The translations under genes and the position numbers were made by a program. A stretch of 33,573 nt of DNA from a bacterium (GTDB taxonomy: Bacteria > CSSED10-310 > JAFGSJ01). The notes beneath the pieces were generated by a model. It ran no database searches. It worked only from the letters and a program-made list of their open reading frames with translations, and was not told the DNA's origin. Shown here one piece after another: positions 12,740 to 22,062 of this stretch (the stretch's first letter is position 1; each line of letters opens with the position of its first letter). The DNA lies in assembly GCA_016934675.1 (NCBI GenBank), contig JAFGSJ010000062.1, positions 1 to 33,573 on the forward strand, read 5' to 3'.

Positions 12740-15442
12740 ATGAAGCCTTTCCCGAGAAGATGTCAAGACTATATTCTGATTCTAGCCTTCATTTCCTTTG
12801 CTGGAATTGTCTTAGCGTTCGATCAGCCTGGACGAGGACTTGAAAGTTTATCAATCCATGAAATGCAAGAACTTATCGATTTGGGCTATCAGGTCTCTTC
12901 TGATTTTAGTCCGGATGTGACTGAGGCTTATGGGGCAGATATATCCCGTAACCAAGGTCCGGAGGACAACAACCGAGCATATGATCCCGCCTGTTTTTTA
13001 AGTTATCCTGCAGTATGTCCCGGTGATAATGACAGCATTTGGGTAGCGGTCATAGCCAGACCTGATCTGAAACAACAAATCTGGCTTTATCATTTTACAG
13101 AATGTCCACATGGCATAACCCTTAAGGACCCTTTGTTAAAATTTGAAATACCCGATGTTACGGGAATTGATCGCCCCTCGATCACCCGAACAAAGAAAGG
13201 CTGTTTTCTTATTTTTCCGGTTGAGCAACAGGAAAAGTGGCGTTTAGCTTATTCGTTTATTATTTTTTCTGAACAAAAGGAATATTCATCGGAGATCAAA
13301 TATCTTGAAACTGAAGGGAATGTCAATATTCTTCCTTCTGTTACCTGTGTATCTGATCGATACTGTGTGGCCTGGGAGGCTAATCCTCAGCATGTTCGAC
13401 AAATTTATACGGCCTGGATTTTGGAGGATGGAAGTGCGACCTTACCATATGCCATCTCAACTAATGAGGCCAATAGTTACAATCCTGATATCATAGCTTC
13501 AGAAGATGAGACCGTGTTCGTCGCATGGGATTCGACCAGAAATCAAGAAGCTGATTTATACGGGGCCTATTATCGCCATGGGACATGGACACAAGAAGTA
13601 AGATTAACAAGAGATCCACGTATTGAACGACATGTTAATCTGGCAGTGTTTCAAAACAAGTTTTGGATGGCTTGGCAAGCACAGTCTTTTGTTGACGATG
13701 AGGTTAATAGAATCGTTGAACAACGGATTTTCGTTGCTAAGATCGAAGATGGTCATCTAGTATTGCCCCAAGCTCTTTTTGATAAAGTATCCTTGGAAGA
13801 TGAGAAACTATTAAGTCCGCGGATTTTTGTGGACAGCAAGGAGCAGTTATGGTTGACAGCAAGAAGATCAAAATGGTGGCGTGGTGGCTGGGAGGCAAAG
13901 GTATGGACCTATACAAAGTGCAATTGGTTTGAATATTCTTTACCTTTTGCAGTGCAGGGCCGAACACAACCGGCTCCTTTGTGTCCGATACATGATGGAA
14001 TGGCCCTTGCCATACAATTTGATAACATACCCGATGGTCTATCATGGTTCGGACCAAATCCTGATTGGGATTCAAACGTAAGTATTGTCTATATGCAAGG
14101 GCTGAACGATATGGGACCGCTCCAACTCGAACAAGAGACTGTCCCTGAGACACAATTTTCTCTTCCCGATTATTTTCTCCAGAAAAACAGTATGCAAGCC
14201 CGTCAAACAACCACGCATAATGGTATCAACCTCACACTCTATTACGGAGATCTTCACAATCATACAACAATCTCGGGCTGTATGCCCTCTGAGAATCAGC
14301 CAATTCATGATCTATGTGCCAATCAACGTGATTTTGATATCCTTGATTTTGCAGCCCCGACCGATCATGGATACAGTTTTGATAATCCTCGTTGGCAATA
14401 TTACCAGGAACAGATTCGGAACAATAGTGATCCGGGAGTATTTATCACGCTTATCGGTCAGGAATGGACCAGTAATCATAAAACAGAACCACCAGGATAC
14501 GGCCATCATAATATAATCTATTTTGACTCCTCGTGGGATACTTTCTATGATGCATGGGAGAAGTGCGATAATGAGTATCTTAATCCCAGAGATCTATGGG
14601 ATATGCTGAACGATCAGGGTGCCTCGTTCATTACTATACCCCATCAATTAGCTGAAGACCCGCTTCATAATGGATGTCTTCCGAAAAACTGGAATTTCTA
14701 TGATGAGCGGGCCATGCCGGTAGCAGAAATATGCCAATATCGCGGTTCTTACGAGTATTTGCATTGCCCACTTCAAGCACAAGGAGCATTGCAGGACAGG
14801 GGGCATTATCTGAGAGATGCATGGTCATATGGCATTATTATCGGGACAATTGCCAGTTCAGACCATTATGGTGGTGGGGGTAAGGCCGGGGTATGGGCAG
14901 AAAATCTGACAGCTCAGGATTTAAAGAATGCCTTTATGGCCAGGCATACTTTCGGGACTTCAGGTGCGAAGATAGCTCTTTTTTTTACGTCTGATTCAGC
15001 CTTAATGGGCGACTTAATAAATAAACACGATAACCTGCCGATTGACTTCCAAATACAAGCTGCTGCGGGTACCAATATCAGTAATATTTCTGTCTTCCGC
15101 GGTTATACTTATGTGGGAATATCATCTGAGGATTTCAAGGGATATAGTACCATTGCAAATGTCTCGCCCATGACACCGGTTGTAAATTTTTCTTGCACTG
15201 ATTTCTGTCCTCCCCCCGAAGCCAAACTGATCTATTATTATGTTAGGGTCACGACATCAAACGATGAATATGCCTGGTCAAGTCCGATTTGGTTTGCACG
15301 CGATCAGCGATTTTTTGTGCCTTCTCTTCAGCCCGCATGTATACTTGTTCTGTTTTGCATGTTCAGTTTTATCATAATTCGTAGTTTACCAAAAGCTGTT
15401 GTTTGCTTAAAGCAGGTGGGCACCCGAAATAATATGAAATAA
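12740..15442 (+). CDS. Exported beta-propeller plus PHP-type (DUF3604-like) metal hydrolase
   Basis: A 900-residue protein. ATG at 12740 follows AAGAAGGAA at good spacing. A signal peptide (ILILAFISFAGIVLAF) covers ~11-30. Residues ~80-460 hold propeller-like blades with repeated FVAWDST/FWMAWQ segments. From ~500 there is a PHP/DUF3604-like domain: YYGDLHNHTT (the HxH metal pair), APTDHGYS, GQEWTS, IPHQ and ASSDHYGG supply the expected His/Glu/Asp ligands of a multi-metal phosphoesterase-like site. A C-terminal membrane segment (~862-885, ILVLFCMFSFIIIRS) with a basic tail suggests a periplasmic or surface domain anchored at its C-terminus. GC is lower than in both flanks, suggesting transfer. 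The substrate is unknown. Confidence 0.8.
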   Translation: MKPFPRRCQDYILILAFISFAGIVLAFDQPGRGLESLSIHEMQELIDLGYQVSSDFSPDVTEAYGADISRNQGPEDNNRAYDPACFLSYPAVCPGDNDSIWVAVIARPDLKQQIWLYHFTECPHGITLKDPLLKFEIPDVTGIDRPSITRTKKGCFLIFPVEQQEKWRLAYSFIIFSEQKEYSSEIKYLETEGNVNILPSVTCVSDRYCVAWEANPQHVRQIYTAWILEDGSATLPYAISTNEANSYNPDIIASEDETVFVAWDSTRNQEADLYGAYYRHGTWTQEVRLTRDPRIERHVNLAVFQNKFWMAWQAQSFVDDEVNRIVEQRIFVAKIEDGHLVLPQALFDKVSLEDEKLLSPRIFVDSKEQLWLTARRSKWWRGGWEAKVWTYTKCNWFEYSLPFAVQGRTQPAPLCPIHDGMALAIQFDNIPDGLSWFGPNPDWDSNVSIVYMQGLNDMGPLQLEQETVPETQFSLPDYFLQKNSMQARQTTTHNGINLTLYYGDLHNHTTISGCMPSENQPIHDLCANQRDFDILDFAAPTDHGYSFDNPRWQYYQEQIRNNSDPGVFITLIGQEWTSNHKTEPPGYGHHNIIYFDSSWDTFYDAWEKCDNEYLNPRDLWDMLNDQGASFITIPHQLAEDPLHNGCLPKNWNFYDERAMPVAEICQYRGSYEYLHCPLQAQGALQDRGHYLRDAWSYGIIIGTIASSDHYGGGGKAGVWAENLTAQDLKNAFMARHTFGTSGAKIALFFTSDSALMGDLINKHDNLPIDFQIQAAAGTNISNISVFRGYTYVGISSEDFKGYSTIANVSPMTPVVNFSCTDFCPPPEAKLIYYYVRVTTSNDEYAWSSPIWFARDQRFFVPSLQPACILVLFCMFSFIIIRSLPKAVVCLKQVGTRNNMK

Positions 15443-15468
15443 TGCGGAAGGAGAGAGTATAAACAGAT

Positions 15469-16167
15469 TCAGGTAACTATTCCGAGCCAGTCCTTGAGCA
15501 GGAAGACGATCCGGCCGATAGCCAGAGCGACACGGCCCATAACGGTGAGTCCGAATGAAGCTCCGAAACCTATCATGACGAAGACGATACCGATCTTGGA
15601 AATGACTTTGAGTGTACCGGTGTGGGGGACGGAAAAGAAAAAGTAAATCAGGGTTCCGAGCAGACCGATAAAGAGGACAACCGTGTTGAAACCGTGCATG
15701 CCCGAGAAAAAACCGACGAAATCAGACCGGAGCAATATACTGGCCCGCATCTGGGCCAGTATCTGTGCCTCGACCACGGCTGGGATGGCCACGGCTGAGA
15801 AATAACCCATGGTGATCCCGATCGGAATGCGGATCATCCAGGACATGTTGGGAATAAAACGCGTGACGTAGAGCAGACCGATCATGGTCGGCAGAATTAG
15901 AAAAAAGTTCGCATCATGGACCGGATTGAACAGTCGCAGCGAGAAGCCGTCAGTCATCATTATGTTCCAGGCATCGCGAAGCGGAATGAGTAAATTGGGG
16001 ACCATGACATTATGCCACATGAAGGCAATGAAATAGCCATTGGCGACCCCGACAAAGATATGCTCGGCTGCCCGGTAAAACGGATTATCCTTGTATAAGA
16101 ACGAAAAAATACACAGACTCAGCAGGGAAGCGATCCATATCCAGGGGTCATGGCTCAAGCCTTGCAT
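15469..16167 (-). CDS. Polytopic membrane protein, last gene of four-gene membrane operon
   Basis: A 232-residue protein with about six hydrophobic segments and short loops, for example IWIASLLSLCIFSFLY near the N-terminus and a central FFLILPTMIGLLYVTRFIP. No known transporter motif is visible. The ATG at 16165-16167 is preceded by AGAGGA and begins 2 bases after the stop of the preceding gene, so it belongs to the same transcript. I do not recognise a characterised family; homologues are expected next to the DUF6754-like gene in other genomes. Confidence 0.75.
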   Translation of the reverse strand: MQGLSHDPWIWIASLLSLCIFSFLYKDNPFYRAAEHIFVGVANGYFIAFMWHNVMVPNLLIPLRDAWNIMMTDGFSLRLFNPVHDANFFLILPTMIGLLYVTRFIPNMSWMIRIPIGITMGYFSAVAIPAVVEAQILAQMRASILLRSDFVGFFSGMHGFNTVVLFIGLLGTLIYFFFSVPHTGTLKVISKIGIVFVMIGFGASFGLTVMGRVALAIGRIVFLLKDWLGIVT

Positions 16168-16169
16168 CT

Positions 16170-17045
16170 CTAATCCTCTTTCTTGGTCCGACGTTGTAAA
16201 AAGTAACCGATATTACCGATAATGACAAAAAGAATGATGACTATATGCGTCGCTGATTGGGCACTCATACCCTCAGTGGCCCGACGCCGGGCATCCGGGA
16301 AGAATTTCTCAGCCACCAGCCGTTCATATTCAGCAGCACCTTTCATACCTTCAAGCAATCCGGTAAACTGGCCGCTCTGCAGGAATGGGTAATAATCAGC
16401 GACCGAGACACCGGTCACACCCGCTGAAATAGGAATGCCGAAACGGGTCTGGGCATAGGCCAGGTACCATTCAGGCGCCGAGCCTGAAGCCAAACAAATC
16501 AGCAGATCGCAACTCGAATAGTTTTTGATATTTTCCATCATGGGCCGTTCATTAATCGGCACACCGTAATAATCTGTGGGAAAGACATCGGTAATATCGT
16601 CGCCCATGCCCAGTATCGGGATGATGGGCGGCGGTTTCCAACCCAGAAAAACGTAATCCCTACCGTTAATTACCTGTTGCTCCTCGGTTGCGCCGGGCAC
16701 ATTGAAATCGGCCATAGCGATCTGGAGCGCATCCTCAGCCAAACCCAAATTCTGAACATAGAGACACAGAATCAAAACCTTTATCCTGCGCGAAAAGCAG
16801 TGACGTAAAAGGGCGATATTCATCGGATGCAATTCCGGTGCAGTCTGAGGATCGTAGTCCACCGAGAGAATCAAGGTGTTTTTCTTGTCGGGAATGCGCT
16901 CGATTGCATCAAAAAGCTCCTGGGTCGGTCTCGAGACGCGGATGGGCAACTGGAAGGGGAATATGGTCGGGACTACGATGACCAAGGCGATGATCACGAA
17001 GATAACGCGTCGATCGATACTGTTAAGCTTTTCGAACCAGTTCAA
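16170..17045 (-). CDS. Membrane-anchored protein of unknown function in the four-gene operon
   Basis: A 291-residue protein with an N-terminal membrane segment (VIFVIIALVIVVPTIFPF), a ~220-residue soluble alpha/beta domain and a C-terminal membrane segment (IVIILFVIIGNIGYFL) followed by RRTKKED. The soluble part has LILSVDYDP and LLICLASGSAPEWYLAYAQ segments but no catalytic motif that I can name. I chose the TTG at 17045: it has an ideal GGAGGAGG (17052-17059) six bases upstream and overlaps the previous stop as TTGA. A longer frame from TTG at 17066 exists but has no comparable ribosome site. Confidence 0.75.
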   Translation of the reverse strand: MNWFEKLNSIDRRVIFVIIALVIVVPTIFPFQLPIRVSRPTQELFDAIERIPDKKNTLILSVDYDPQTAPELHPMNIALLRHCFSRRIKVLILCLYVQNLGLAEDALQIAMADFNVPGATEEQQVINGRDYVFLGWKPPPIIPILGMGDDITDVFPTDYYGVPINERPMMENIKNYSSCDLLICLASGSAPEWYLAYAQTRFGIPISAGVTGVSVADYYPFLQSGQFTGLLEGMKGAAEYERLVAEKFFPDARRRATEGMSAQSATHIVIILFVIIGNIGYFLQRRTKKED

Positions 17046-17716
17046 TCTGAGCCTCCTCCGAGCCAACTTCGTTCAATACCCAGGATAATCTTGATCGCGG
17101 TCCCGACTACGCCCAGGGCCACTCCGATGCGAATACCACGTTTTGCAGCCAGGTTGGGTACATCCAACAACCACTGTCGAATATCGAACAGGTCCGGAAA
17201 GAGCCAGGTCCCGACCGGTATCTGACCAAGCATGACGATCAGGGCCGCGAATAACAGGATACAGGCATCCAGATTGCGGGCCCGGAAAGCACGATATGCC
17301 GCGGAACTCATGAAAAAAGCGAGTAACGCGAACATGCTCGATCCCAGTGGAATCATGACATGCCGGTACAAGGTTTGAATATCGAAACTGAACTCCAGGG
17401 AACCGATCCTGATCGTTGTGGGTAAAATACCGTTCGCATCGATACCACCAAAGAGGCCGATAATGGCGGTTACGGTCATAACCACCAGGGTCAACAGACT
17501 GTATTGCCAATACTCACGCTTATACTGGACTTTCATCATATGGTGCTGGATCAAACTGCCCAAACCAAGCACAATTGCAAACAAGCTGATGATGATCATG
17601 AATTTGTTCCGCATCAGGTTATCGGCCTGATACAGATGACTTTCAGGTACAAAGAAGGCTATGAAAGCGAATACTGCAAACAAAAACATTAAAACCAGAG
17701 GCAACGTCTTTTTCAT
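17042..17716 (-). CDS. Polytopic membrane protein of the four-gene operon
   Basis: A 224-residue protein with about six membrane segments, starting LPLVLMFLFAVFAFIAFFVP and ending in a WLGGGSD tail. The loop after segment three contains PTTIRIGSLEFSFDIQTLYRH. No transporter or enzyme signature is recognised. ATG at 17714-17716 has GGGAGG upstream and overlaps the preceding stop by 4 bases (ATGA); the next gene overlaps its own stop in turn. Coupling on both sides argues for a stoichiometric complex. Confidence 0.75.
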   Translation of the reverse strand: MKKTLPLVLMFLFAVFAFIAFFVPESHLYQADNLMRNKFMIIISLFAIVLGLGSLIQHHMMKVQYKREYWQYSLLTLVVMTVTAIIGLFGGIDANGILPTTIRIGSLEFSFDIQTLYRHVMIPLGSSMFALLAFFMSSAAYRAFRARNLDACILLFAALIVMLGQIPVGTWLFPDLFDIRQWLLDVPNLAAKRGIRIGVALGVVGTAIKIILGIERSWLGGGSD

Positions 17717-19002
17717 ACCGAGCCTCCCGTCTTGAAAAACTTCATGATGCCCAGATCAGGCCAAATCAGATTTAGTATGGAAAACGCGATGATCGCTACA
17801 ATGATAACCAGCTTCGAGTAATCCTGACCTTTTAACGTCCCGAGAAGCAAAGCATTCTTCGAGAGATACGCCGATGAAGCATAGAGTTCTTCACCGATCA
17901 GCGTGTAATCACACGCCGTAATGAAAAAGGGCAATTGCGATATACAGTCAGTCCCTGCAATCTGAATGGCCCCGGTCATGGCACCCGTTTCAGCCAGAAT
18001 AAGCGATTCCGCACTGAAATATCCCATGAAGAAATTGGTAGCCGGTTTTTCGCGGAGCATGATCCCGTCAACAGCCGCAGCATAGGCAAACTGATTGTTG
18101 ACCACAAAAAAGACGGAATTGGGATTGTAATAATCAGGCCTTCCTTCAGCCGTATAAGTCTCTTTGACGATCTCGCGGGCTACGGTGAAAACGATCGGAT
18201 CGAAATTGGGACAGATCAATCTGACATTGTAGTTGACGATTCTCTTGGTGATCTCACCGAGCAAATTGAGGGCCGCTATGGTCGCAACATCCTCGATATA
18301 GCCGATCCCGGGCACGAACAGGATCGGTTTACCCATCTCGGTAGCCCGACCAATCGCTTCCTCGACTGCTGACAAACCGGCAATCCGACGGATATACAGT
18401 TCCCGCCCCGAACGGGCCATCTGGATGAAGAGCAGTATGAGCGAACAGATCACGATCGAGCCGATGAACACATTGAAACGGGCCCAGTTAAACCAATGGT
18501 CCGTACTGCTTACCGGTTGACTCGGCCCGGAAAAAACGACCTGATCACCAAGCTGGGTCCCGACCCGATAAATATACTCGGTCCCATCGGTGCAATTATT
18601 GTCCGTGTAATCGTTGGTCAGGGGACTGACCCGACCGAGCTGCTCGAATTCGGTCGAACCCTTCTCCTTGCGTTCGATCACGAATTTATCAGGCTTGGGA
18701 GCTGCTTTCGGATATGACCAGGTCATACTGATCGCACCGCCGGAATCATTCGGAACATCAATCACAACAAGCTGTTCGGGAGGAGGAATCATGATCTCGG
18801 GAAGTACTTCCTGAACTGAAGGTTCACCTTCGACAACATCAGTCAGCCCATTGGAACCATCCGGGACGGCATTCGAAACATCGACTCCCGCTTCGCTCGG
18901 AACGACATCCTGACTCATGAGCACCGGAACACCGATCATGAAAAGGAAAAGCACGAACAGCGAGGTGATCATCCCCAATCTGCTTTTCAGGTTCGCGCTC
19001 AC
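17713..19002 (-). CDS. DUF6754-like membrane protein with FN3-like domain, first gene of the operon
   Basis: About 429 residues. The GTG at 19002 follows AAAGGG; an upstream frame to TTG at 19095 has no ribosome site and would spoil the signal sequence (MITSLFVLFLFMIGVPVLMS). A fibronectin type III-like domain follows (AISMTWSYPKAAPKPDKFVIERKE, TEYIYRV), then a membrane segment (VFIGSIVICSLILLFIQMA). A conserved-looking cytoplasmic domain starts RRIAGLSAVEEAIGRATEMG with PILFVPGIGYIED, and the C-terminus is hydrophobic. This matches my recollection of DUF6754 proteins, whose function is unknown. It leads three more membrane proteins in a tight operon. Confidence 0.75.
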   Translation of the reverse strand: MSANLKSRLGMITSLFVLFLFMIGVPVLMSQDVVPSEAGVDVSNAVPDGSNGLTDVVEGEPSVQEVLPEIMIPPPEQLVVIDVPNDSGGAISMTWSYPKAAPKPDKFVIERKEKGSTEFEQLGRVSPLTNDYTDNNCTDGTEYIYRVGTQLGDQVVFSGPSQPVSSTDHWFNWARFNVFIGSIVICSLILLFIQMARSGRELYIRRIAGLSAVEEAIGRATEMGKPILFVPGIGYIEDVATIAALNLLGEITKRIVNYNVRLICPNFDPIVFTVAREIVKETYTAEGRPDYYNPNSVFFVVNNQFAYAAAVDGIMLREKPATNFFMGYFSAESLILAETGAMTGAIQIAGTDCISQLPFFITACDYTLIGEELYASSAYLSKNALLLGTLKGQDYSKLVIIVAIIAFSILNLIWPDLGIMKFFKTGGSV

Positions 19003-19155
19003 GGTTCCCTTTCTTTTTAGCTCCGAAGTCACTGTCATCATCAGATAGCCGGTTTTCAAATGCAATGCATACTTAGGTATCAATTCTATTTTCAAAAGTC
19101 AATACCTGATGAGAATTTTTTTTAAATTTTTCTGATCCGTAGAGCAGAAAAACTG

Positions 19156-19184
19156 TTGATTTTTTCCTTATTATTTGTTATAGC
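19156..19184 (+). promoter_or_regulatory. Possible promoter for fbaB
   Basis: TTGATT (19156-19161) and TATAGC (19179-19184) are separated by 17 bases, in an AT-rich stretch between the divergent operon and fbaB. This would give a leader of about 130 bases. Confidence 0.35.
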
Positions 19185-19241
19185 TTCATTATTAAGACTA
19201 ACAGCTATTCTCATCGATGAGTCCGCTACAAAGGTCGCAGC

Positions 19242-19260
19242 GAAGGGAAACAGGCCCTTC
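19242..19260 (+). repeat. Leader hairpin upstream of fbaB
   Basis: GAAGGG (19242-19247) and CCCTTC (19255-19260) enclose seven bases in the predicted fbaB leader. It is too short to classify as an attenuator or riboswitch. Confidence 0.3.
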
Positions 19261-19321
19261 ACGTCGTTGCGTTGCTTTGTTGTGGGCTGGTATGCAATTC
19301 ACTCTACAGGGAGGTTTTGTG

Positions 19322-20368
19322 ATGAAGAAAATAGAGGAGTTATTGGGTCAGGAAGGCCTGAGTCTGCTTGAACATACCTGTTCAACGGTCCGAAAGGATG
19401 CCCTGCATTTACCGGGTCCGGATTTTATCGAGCGGGTTGTTTCTCAGAGTGATCGTCCCAATGCGGTTTTGCGAAATCTGCAATTGATGTATAACACCGG
19501 CCGGTTGTCGGGAACGGGTTATCTGTCGATCCTGCCCGTGGACCAGGGCATCGAACATTCCGGTGGCGCATCGTTTGCTCCCAATCCCCTTTATTTCGAC
19601 CCGGAAAATATTGTGCGTTTAGCCATCGAGGGCGGCTGCAACGCCGTGGTATCCACCCTGGGCTCATTGGGCTCTGTTTCGCGGAAATATGCTCACCGTA
19701 TTCCTTTTATTGTCAAGATCAATCATAACGAAATGCTGACCTATCCGACTATCTATGATCAGACCTTATTCGGTAATGTCGAGCAATGTTTCAACATGGG
19801 TGCTGTCGGGGTCGGGGCCACGATCTATTTCGGCTCGGAAAACTGTCGCCGCCAGATCCTCGAGATCAGTGAAGTGTTCCAACACGCTCACGAACTCGGT
19901 CTGGTCACGGTGCTCTGGTGCTATCTCAGAAATTCCGCTTTCAAAACTGACAAGGATTACCATGTGTCCTCGGATTTGACCGGTCAAGCCAATCATATCG
20001 GGGTGACCATCGAAGCGGACATCGTCAAACAGAAGCAACCGGAGAATAACGGCGGCTATCGGGCCCTGAAATTTGGCAAAACCCATGACAAAGTCTATTC
20101 CGAATTGACCACCGACAATCCAATTGATCTGACCCGCTATCAAATCGTGAACTGTTACATGGGTCGGATCGGTTTGATTAACTCGGGTGGTGCTTCCGGT
20201 AAGAACGATCTGGCTGATGCCGTGAAAACCGCTGTCATTAATAAACGAGCTGGTGGCATGGGCCTGATCAGCGGCCGGAAATCGTTTCAACGTCCAATGT
20301 CTGAAGGTGTGACCCTCTTGAATGCGATCCAGGATGTCTATCTCTCGAAGGATGTTACGATTGCATAA
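19322..20368 (+). CDS. fbaB: Fructose-bisphosphate aldolase, class I (FbaB type)
   Basis: A 348-residue cytoplasmic enzyme that interconverts fructose 1,6-bisphosphate with dihydroxyacetone phosphate and glyceraldehyde 3-phosphate in glycolysis and gluconeogenesis. It is closely similar along its length to E. coli FbaB as I remember it: [28 protein letters not shown] segment, [30 protein letters not shown] (containing the Schiff-base lysine region) and a C-terminus ending KDVTIA. Length also matches (about 350). ATG at 19322 has GGGAGG 8-9 bases upstream; the open frame back to 19217 is not supported. It is a metal-independent DhnA-family aldolase, typical of gluconeogenic use. Confidence 0.95.
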   Translation: MKKIEELLGQEGLSLLEHTCSTVRKDALHLPGPDFIERVVSQSDRPNAVLRNLQLMYNTGRLSGTGYLSILPVDQGIEHSGGASFAPNPLYFDPENIVRLAIEGGCNAVVSTLGSLGSVSRKYAHRIPFIVKINHNEMLTYPTIYDQTLFGNVEQCFNMGAVGVGATIYFGSENCRRQILEISEVFQHAHELGLVTVLWCYLRNSAFKTDKDYHVSSDLTGQANHIGVTIEADIVKQKQPENNGGYRALKFGKTHDKVYSELTTDNPIDLTRYQIVNCYMGRIGLINSGGASGKNDLADAVKTAVINKRAGGMGLISGRKSFQRPMSEGVTLLNAIQDVYLSKDVTIA

Positions 20369-20410
20369 AAGGGGCTTGTCCGTATCACCAAGTCTTTAAA
20401 GTAGGTGCGA

Positions 20411-20445
20411 CCATCCGGACCTGGTCTGATCCAGAGTCCGGATGG
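20411..20445. terminator. Strong hairpin downstream of fbaB
   Basis: CCATCCGGAC (20411-20420) pairs perfectly with GTCCGGATGG (20436-20445), extended inward by CTGG/CCAG with one bulged A and a six-base loop. There is no immediate U-run (a short TTTTT comes 12 bases later), so it may act as an mRNA-end-stabilising stem or a Rho-assisted terminator. Confidence 0.45.
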
Positions 20446-20529
20446 CTCACGAACCATCTTTTTCGACCACTGTGCTCCATGTTTTCTCGGGCGGAGTAGT
20501 TGAAGCGATGGCCCAGTCAGGAGCCTCAT

Positions 20530-21996
20530 TTGGCTACGACCATCATAGTCATTTGTCCGCGACAGATCATCGAGCCGCAGCTCAAAGCCTTAGACCTGCC
20601 CGCTGACTGGCAGTTTACCTTTCGCGAGGCCATCGAACTTAAGGCATGTCTTCATCACGAACTCAGCCTCATTTTCATCGACAACATGGCTGCGTATAAT
20701 TCCATGCTGGAACAGGTCCGGGAACTTTATACTCGAGCCCCGTTTCAGGTTTATGTCATACTTGGCGCAGAAATCCAGGCCGACCTTGAATGTACCGAGC
20801 TCCCGGCCACTGGAATATGGACCTGGCCGCTCGACGGCCCTTTATTCAGAGCGAAAATCAGCACCGCTTTGAATCTATCCGTAAAATGTGCTGAGATGTC
20901 TCGTCATATGAGCATTCTGAGCAATCAGAAGCAACTTTTCCTTCGTCAAAAGGCCCGACTCGAGTACATCATCACCAGTGTTCCCTTCGGCATTATCATG
21001 GTCGATACAGAAAACCGGATATTGCTCATGAACAGGGAAGCGAAGAAGACCATCGGTGTGGACCTGAACGATGACATACAAACCTCGGATTATCTGCGCG
21101 AGAAAATTGCCTACTATCCCTTCGACCTGGTCCGCGGTATGAAAGACAAAGACGGGATAATCCTCGAAGAGGAACTGAATCTGCCCTCGGGCAGGTTCCT
21201 GGCTAAAATCGTCCTGGTCAAGGATTATAGCCAGGGCATTCTCGGGACCCTGATCATTTTTTTCCCTCTCGGCGACGCCGAGAGTGTTCGCGATCACGCC
21301 ATAGAGTTGATCGACACCGCGTTTCATGAGATCAAGACGCCGGTGACCAGCATTATCACCTCGATCGATATCATTACCAAGGAAATCTATGACCAATTAA
21401 ATAATCGTCAGCAAAGAATCATGACCCTGGCCAGTCAGAACTGCACTCGACTGATGCAACTGTCGAAGGACTATCTGAATGTGTCGCGGATCGAAAGCGG
21501 ACGCTTGGAACTGGATATTCAAGAACTCGACCTGGAACAGTTCTTGACCGAGACCGTCGATTCTTTTACCGTATCCGCTTCCGAGAAAAATATCATACTC
21601 GCGTCACAATTCAACTGTCCGGTCAAATCGGTCAGGGCTGACCCGGCCCAACTCCGCCAGGTCTTCAATAACCTGCTCTCCAACGCCATCAAGTTTTCGA
21701 ATACCGGTCAAACAATTACGATTAGCACCGAAAGCTACCCTGTAAAACAGGACATGGTCCGGATAGGGGTCCATAACGTGGGACCACCCATTCCCGTCGA
21801 AGATCAGCAGAAAATATTCGAGCGGTTCTATCGTTCCAACTCTTCCCGGCATTTGGACCGGATCGGGTCGGGTCTTGGTCTGCACATCACCAGGACAATC
21901 GTTAACTCGCTGGGCGGTCACATTTGGGTCGAGAGCAGTCCAGCTCATGGGACTACATTCTCTTTTACCCTACCCGGTGTCATTATCGAAAATTAG
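20530..21996 (+). CDS. Sensor histidine kinase with receiver-like N-terminus and PAS domain
   Basis: 488 residues, no membrane segment. Residues 1 to ~125 have alternating hydrophobic strands and helices (TTIIVICP, LSLIFIDN, FQVYVILGA) resembling a degenerate receiver. A PAS domain follows from ~144 (IITSVPFGIIMVDTENRILLM). The HisKA segment FHEIKTPVTS contains the phospho-acceptor His266. The ATPase has an N box (NNLLSNAIKFSN, ~380), a G1-like DRIGSGLGLHI and G2-like AHGTTFSFTLP. TTG at 20530 is favoured because AGGAG lies six bases upstream; an alternative TTG at 20500 is less well placed. No response regulator is adjacent; the HTH-receiver protein at 25834 is the nearest candidate. Confidence 0.85.
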   Translation: MATTIIVICPRQIIEPQLKALDLPADWQFTFREAIELKACLHHELSLIFIDNMAAYNSMLEQVRELYTRAPFQVYVILGAEIQADLECTELPATGIWTWPLDGPLFRAKISTALNLSVKCAEMSRHMSILSNQKQLFLRQKARLEYIITSVPFGIIMVDTENRILLMNREAKKTIGVDLNDDIQTSDYLREKIAYYPFDLVRGMKDKDGIILEEELNLPSGRFLAKIVLVKDYSQGILGTLIIFFPLGDAESVRDHAIELIDTAFHEIKTPVTSIITSIDIITKEIYDQLNNRQQRIMTLASQNCTRLMQLSKDYLNVSRIESGRLELDIQELDLEQFLTETVDSFTVSASEKNIILASQFNCPVKSVRADPAQLRQVFNNLLSNAIKFSNTGQTITISTESYPVKQDMVRIGVHNVGPPIPVEDQQKIFERFYRSNSSRHLDRIGSGLGLHITRTIVNSLGGHIWVESSPAHGTTFSFTLPGVIIEN

Positions 21997-22062
21997 ATCG
22001 TTTTCAGAGATTCTGCTCATAACACTCAAGTATTTCATGCCCATCCAGCACTATGTGTAATC

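Noticed and set aside
19217..19321. Upstream extension of fbaB
   Set aside because: FbaB homologues start at MxxIxxLLG; the ATG at 19322 with GGGAGG matches this and the extension contains a leader hairpin.
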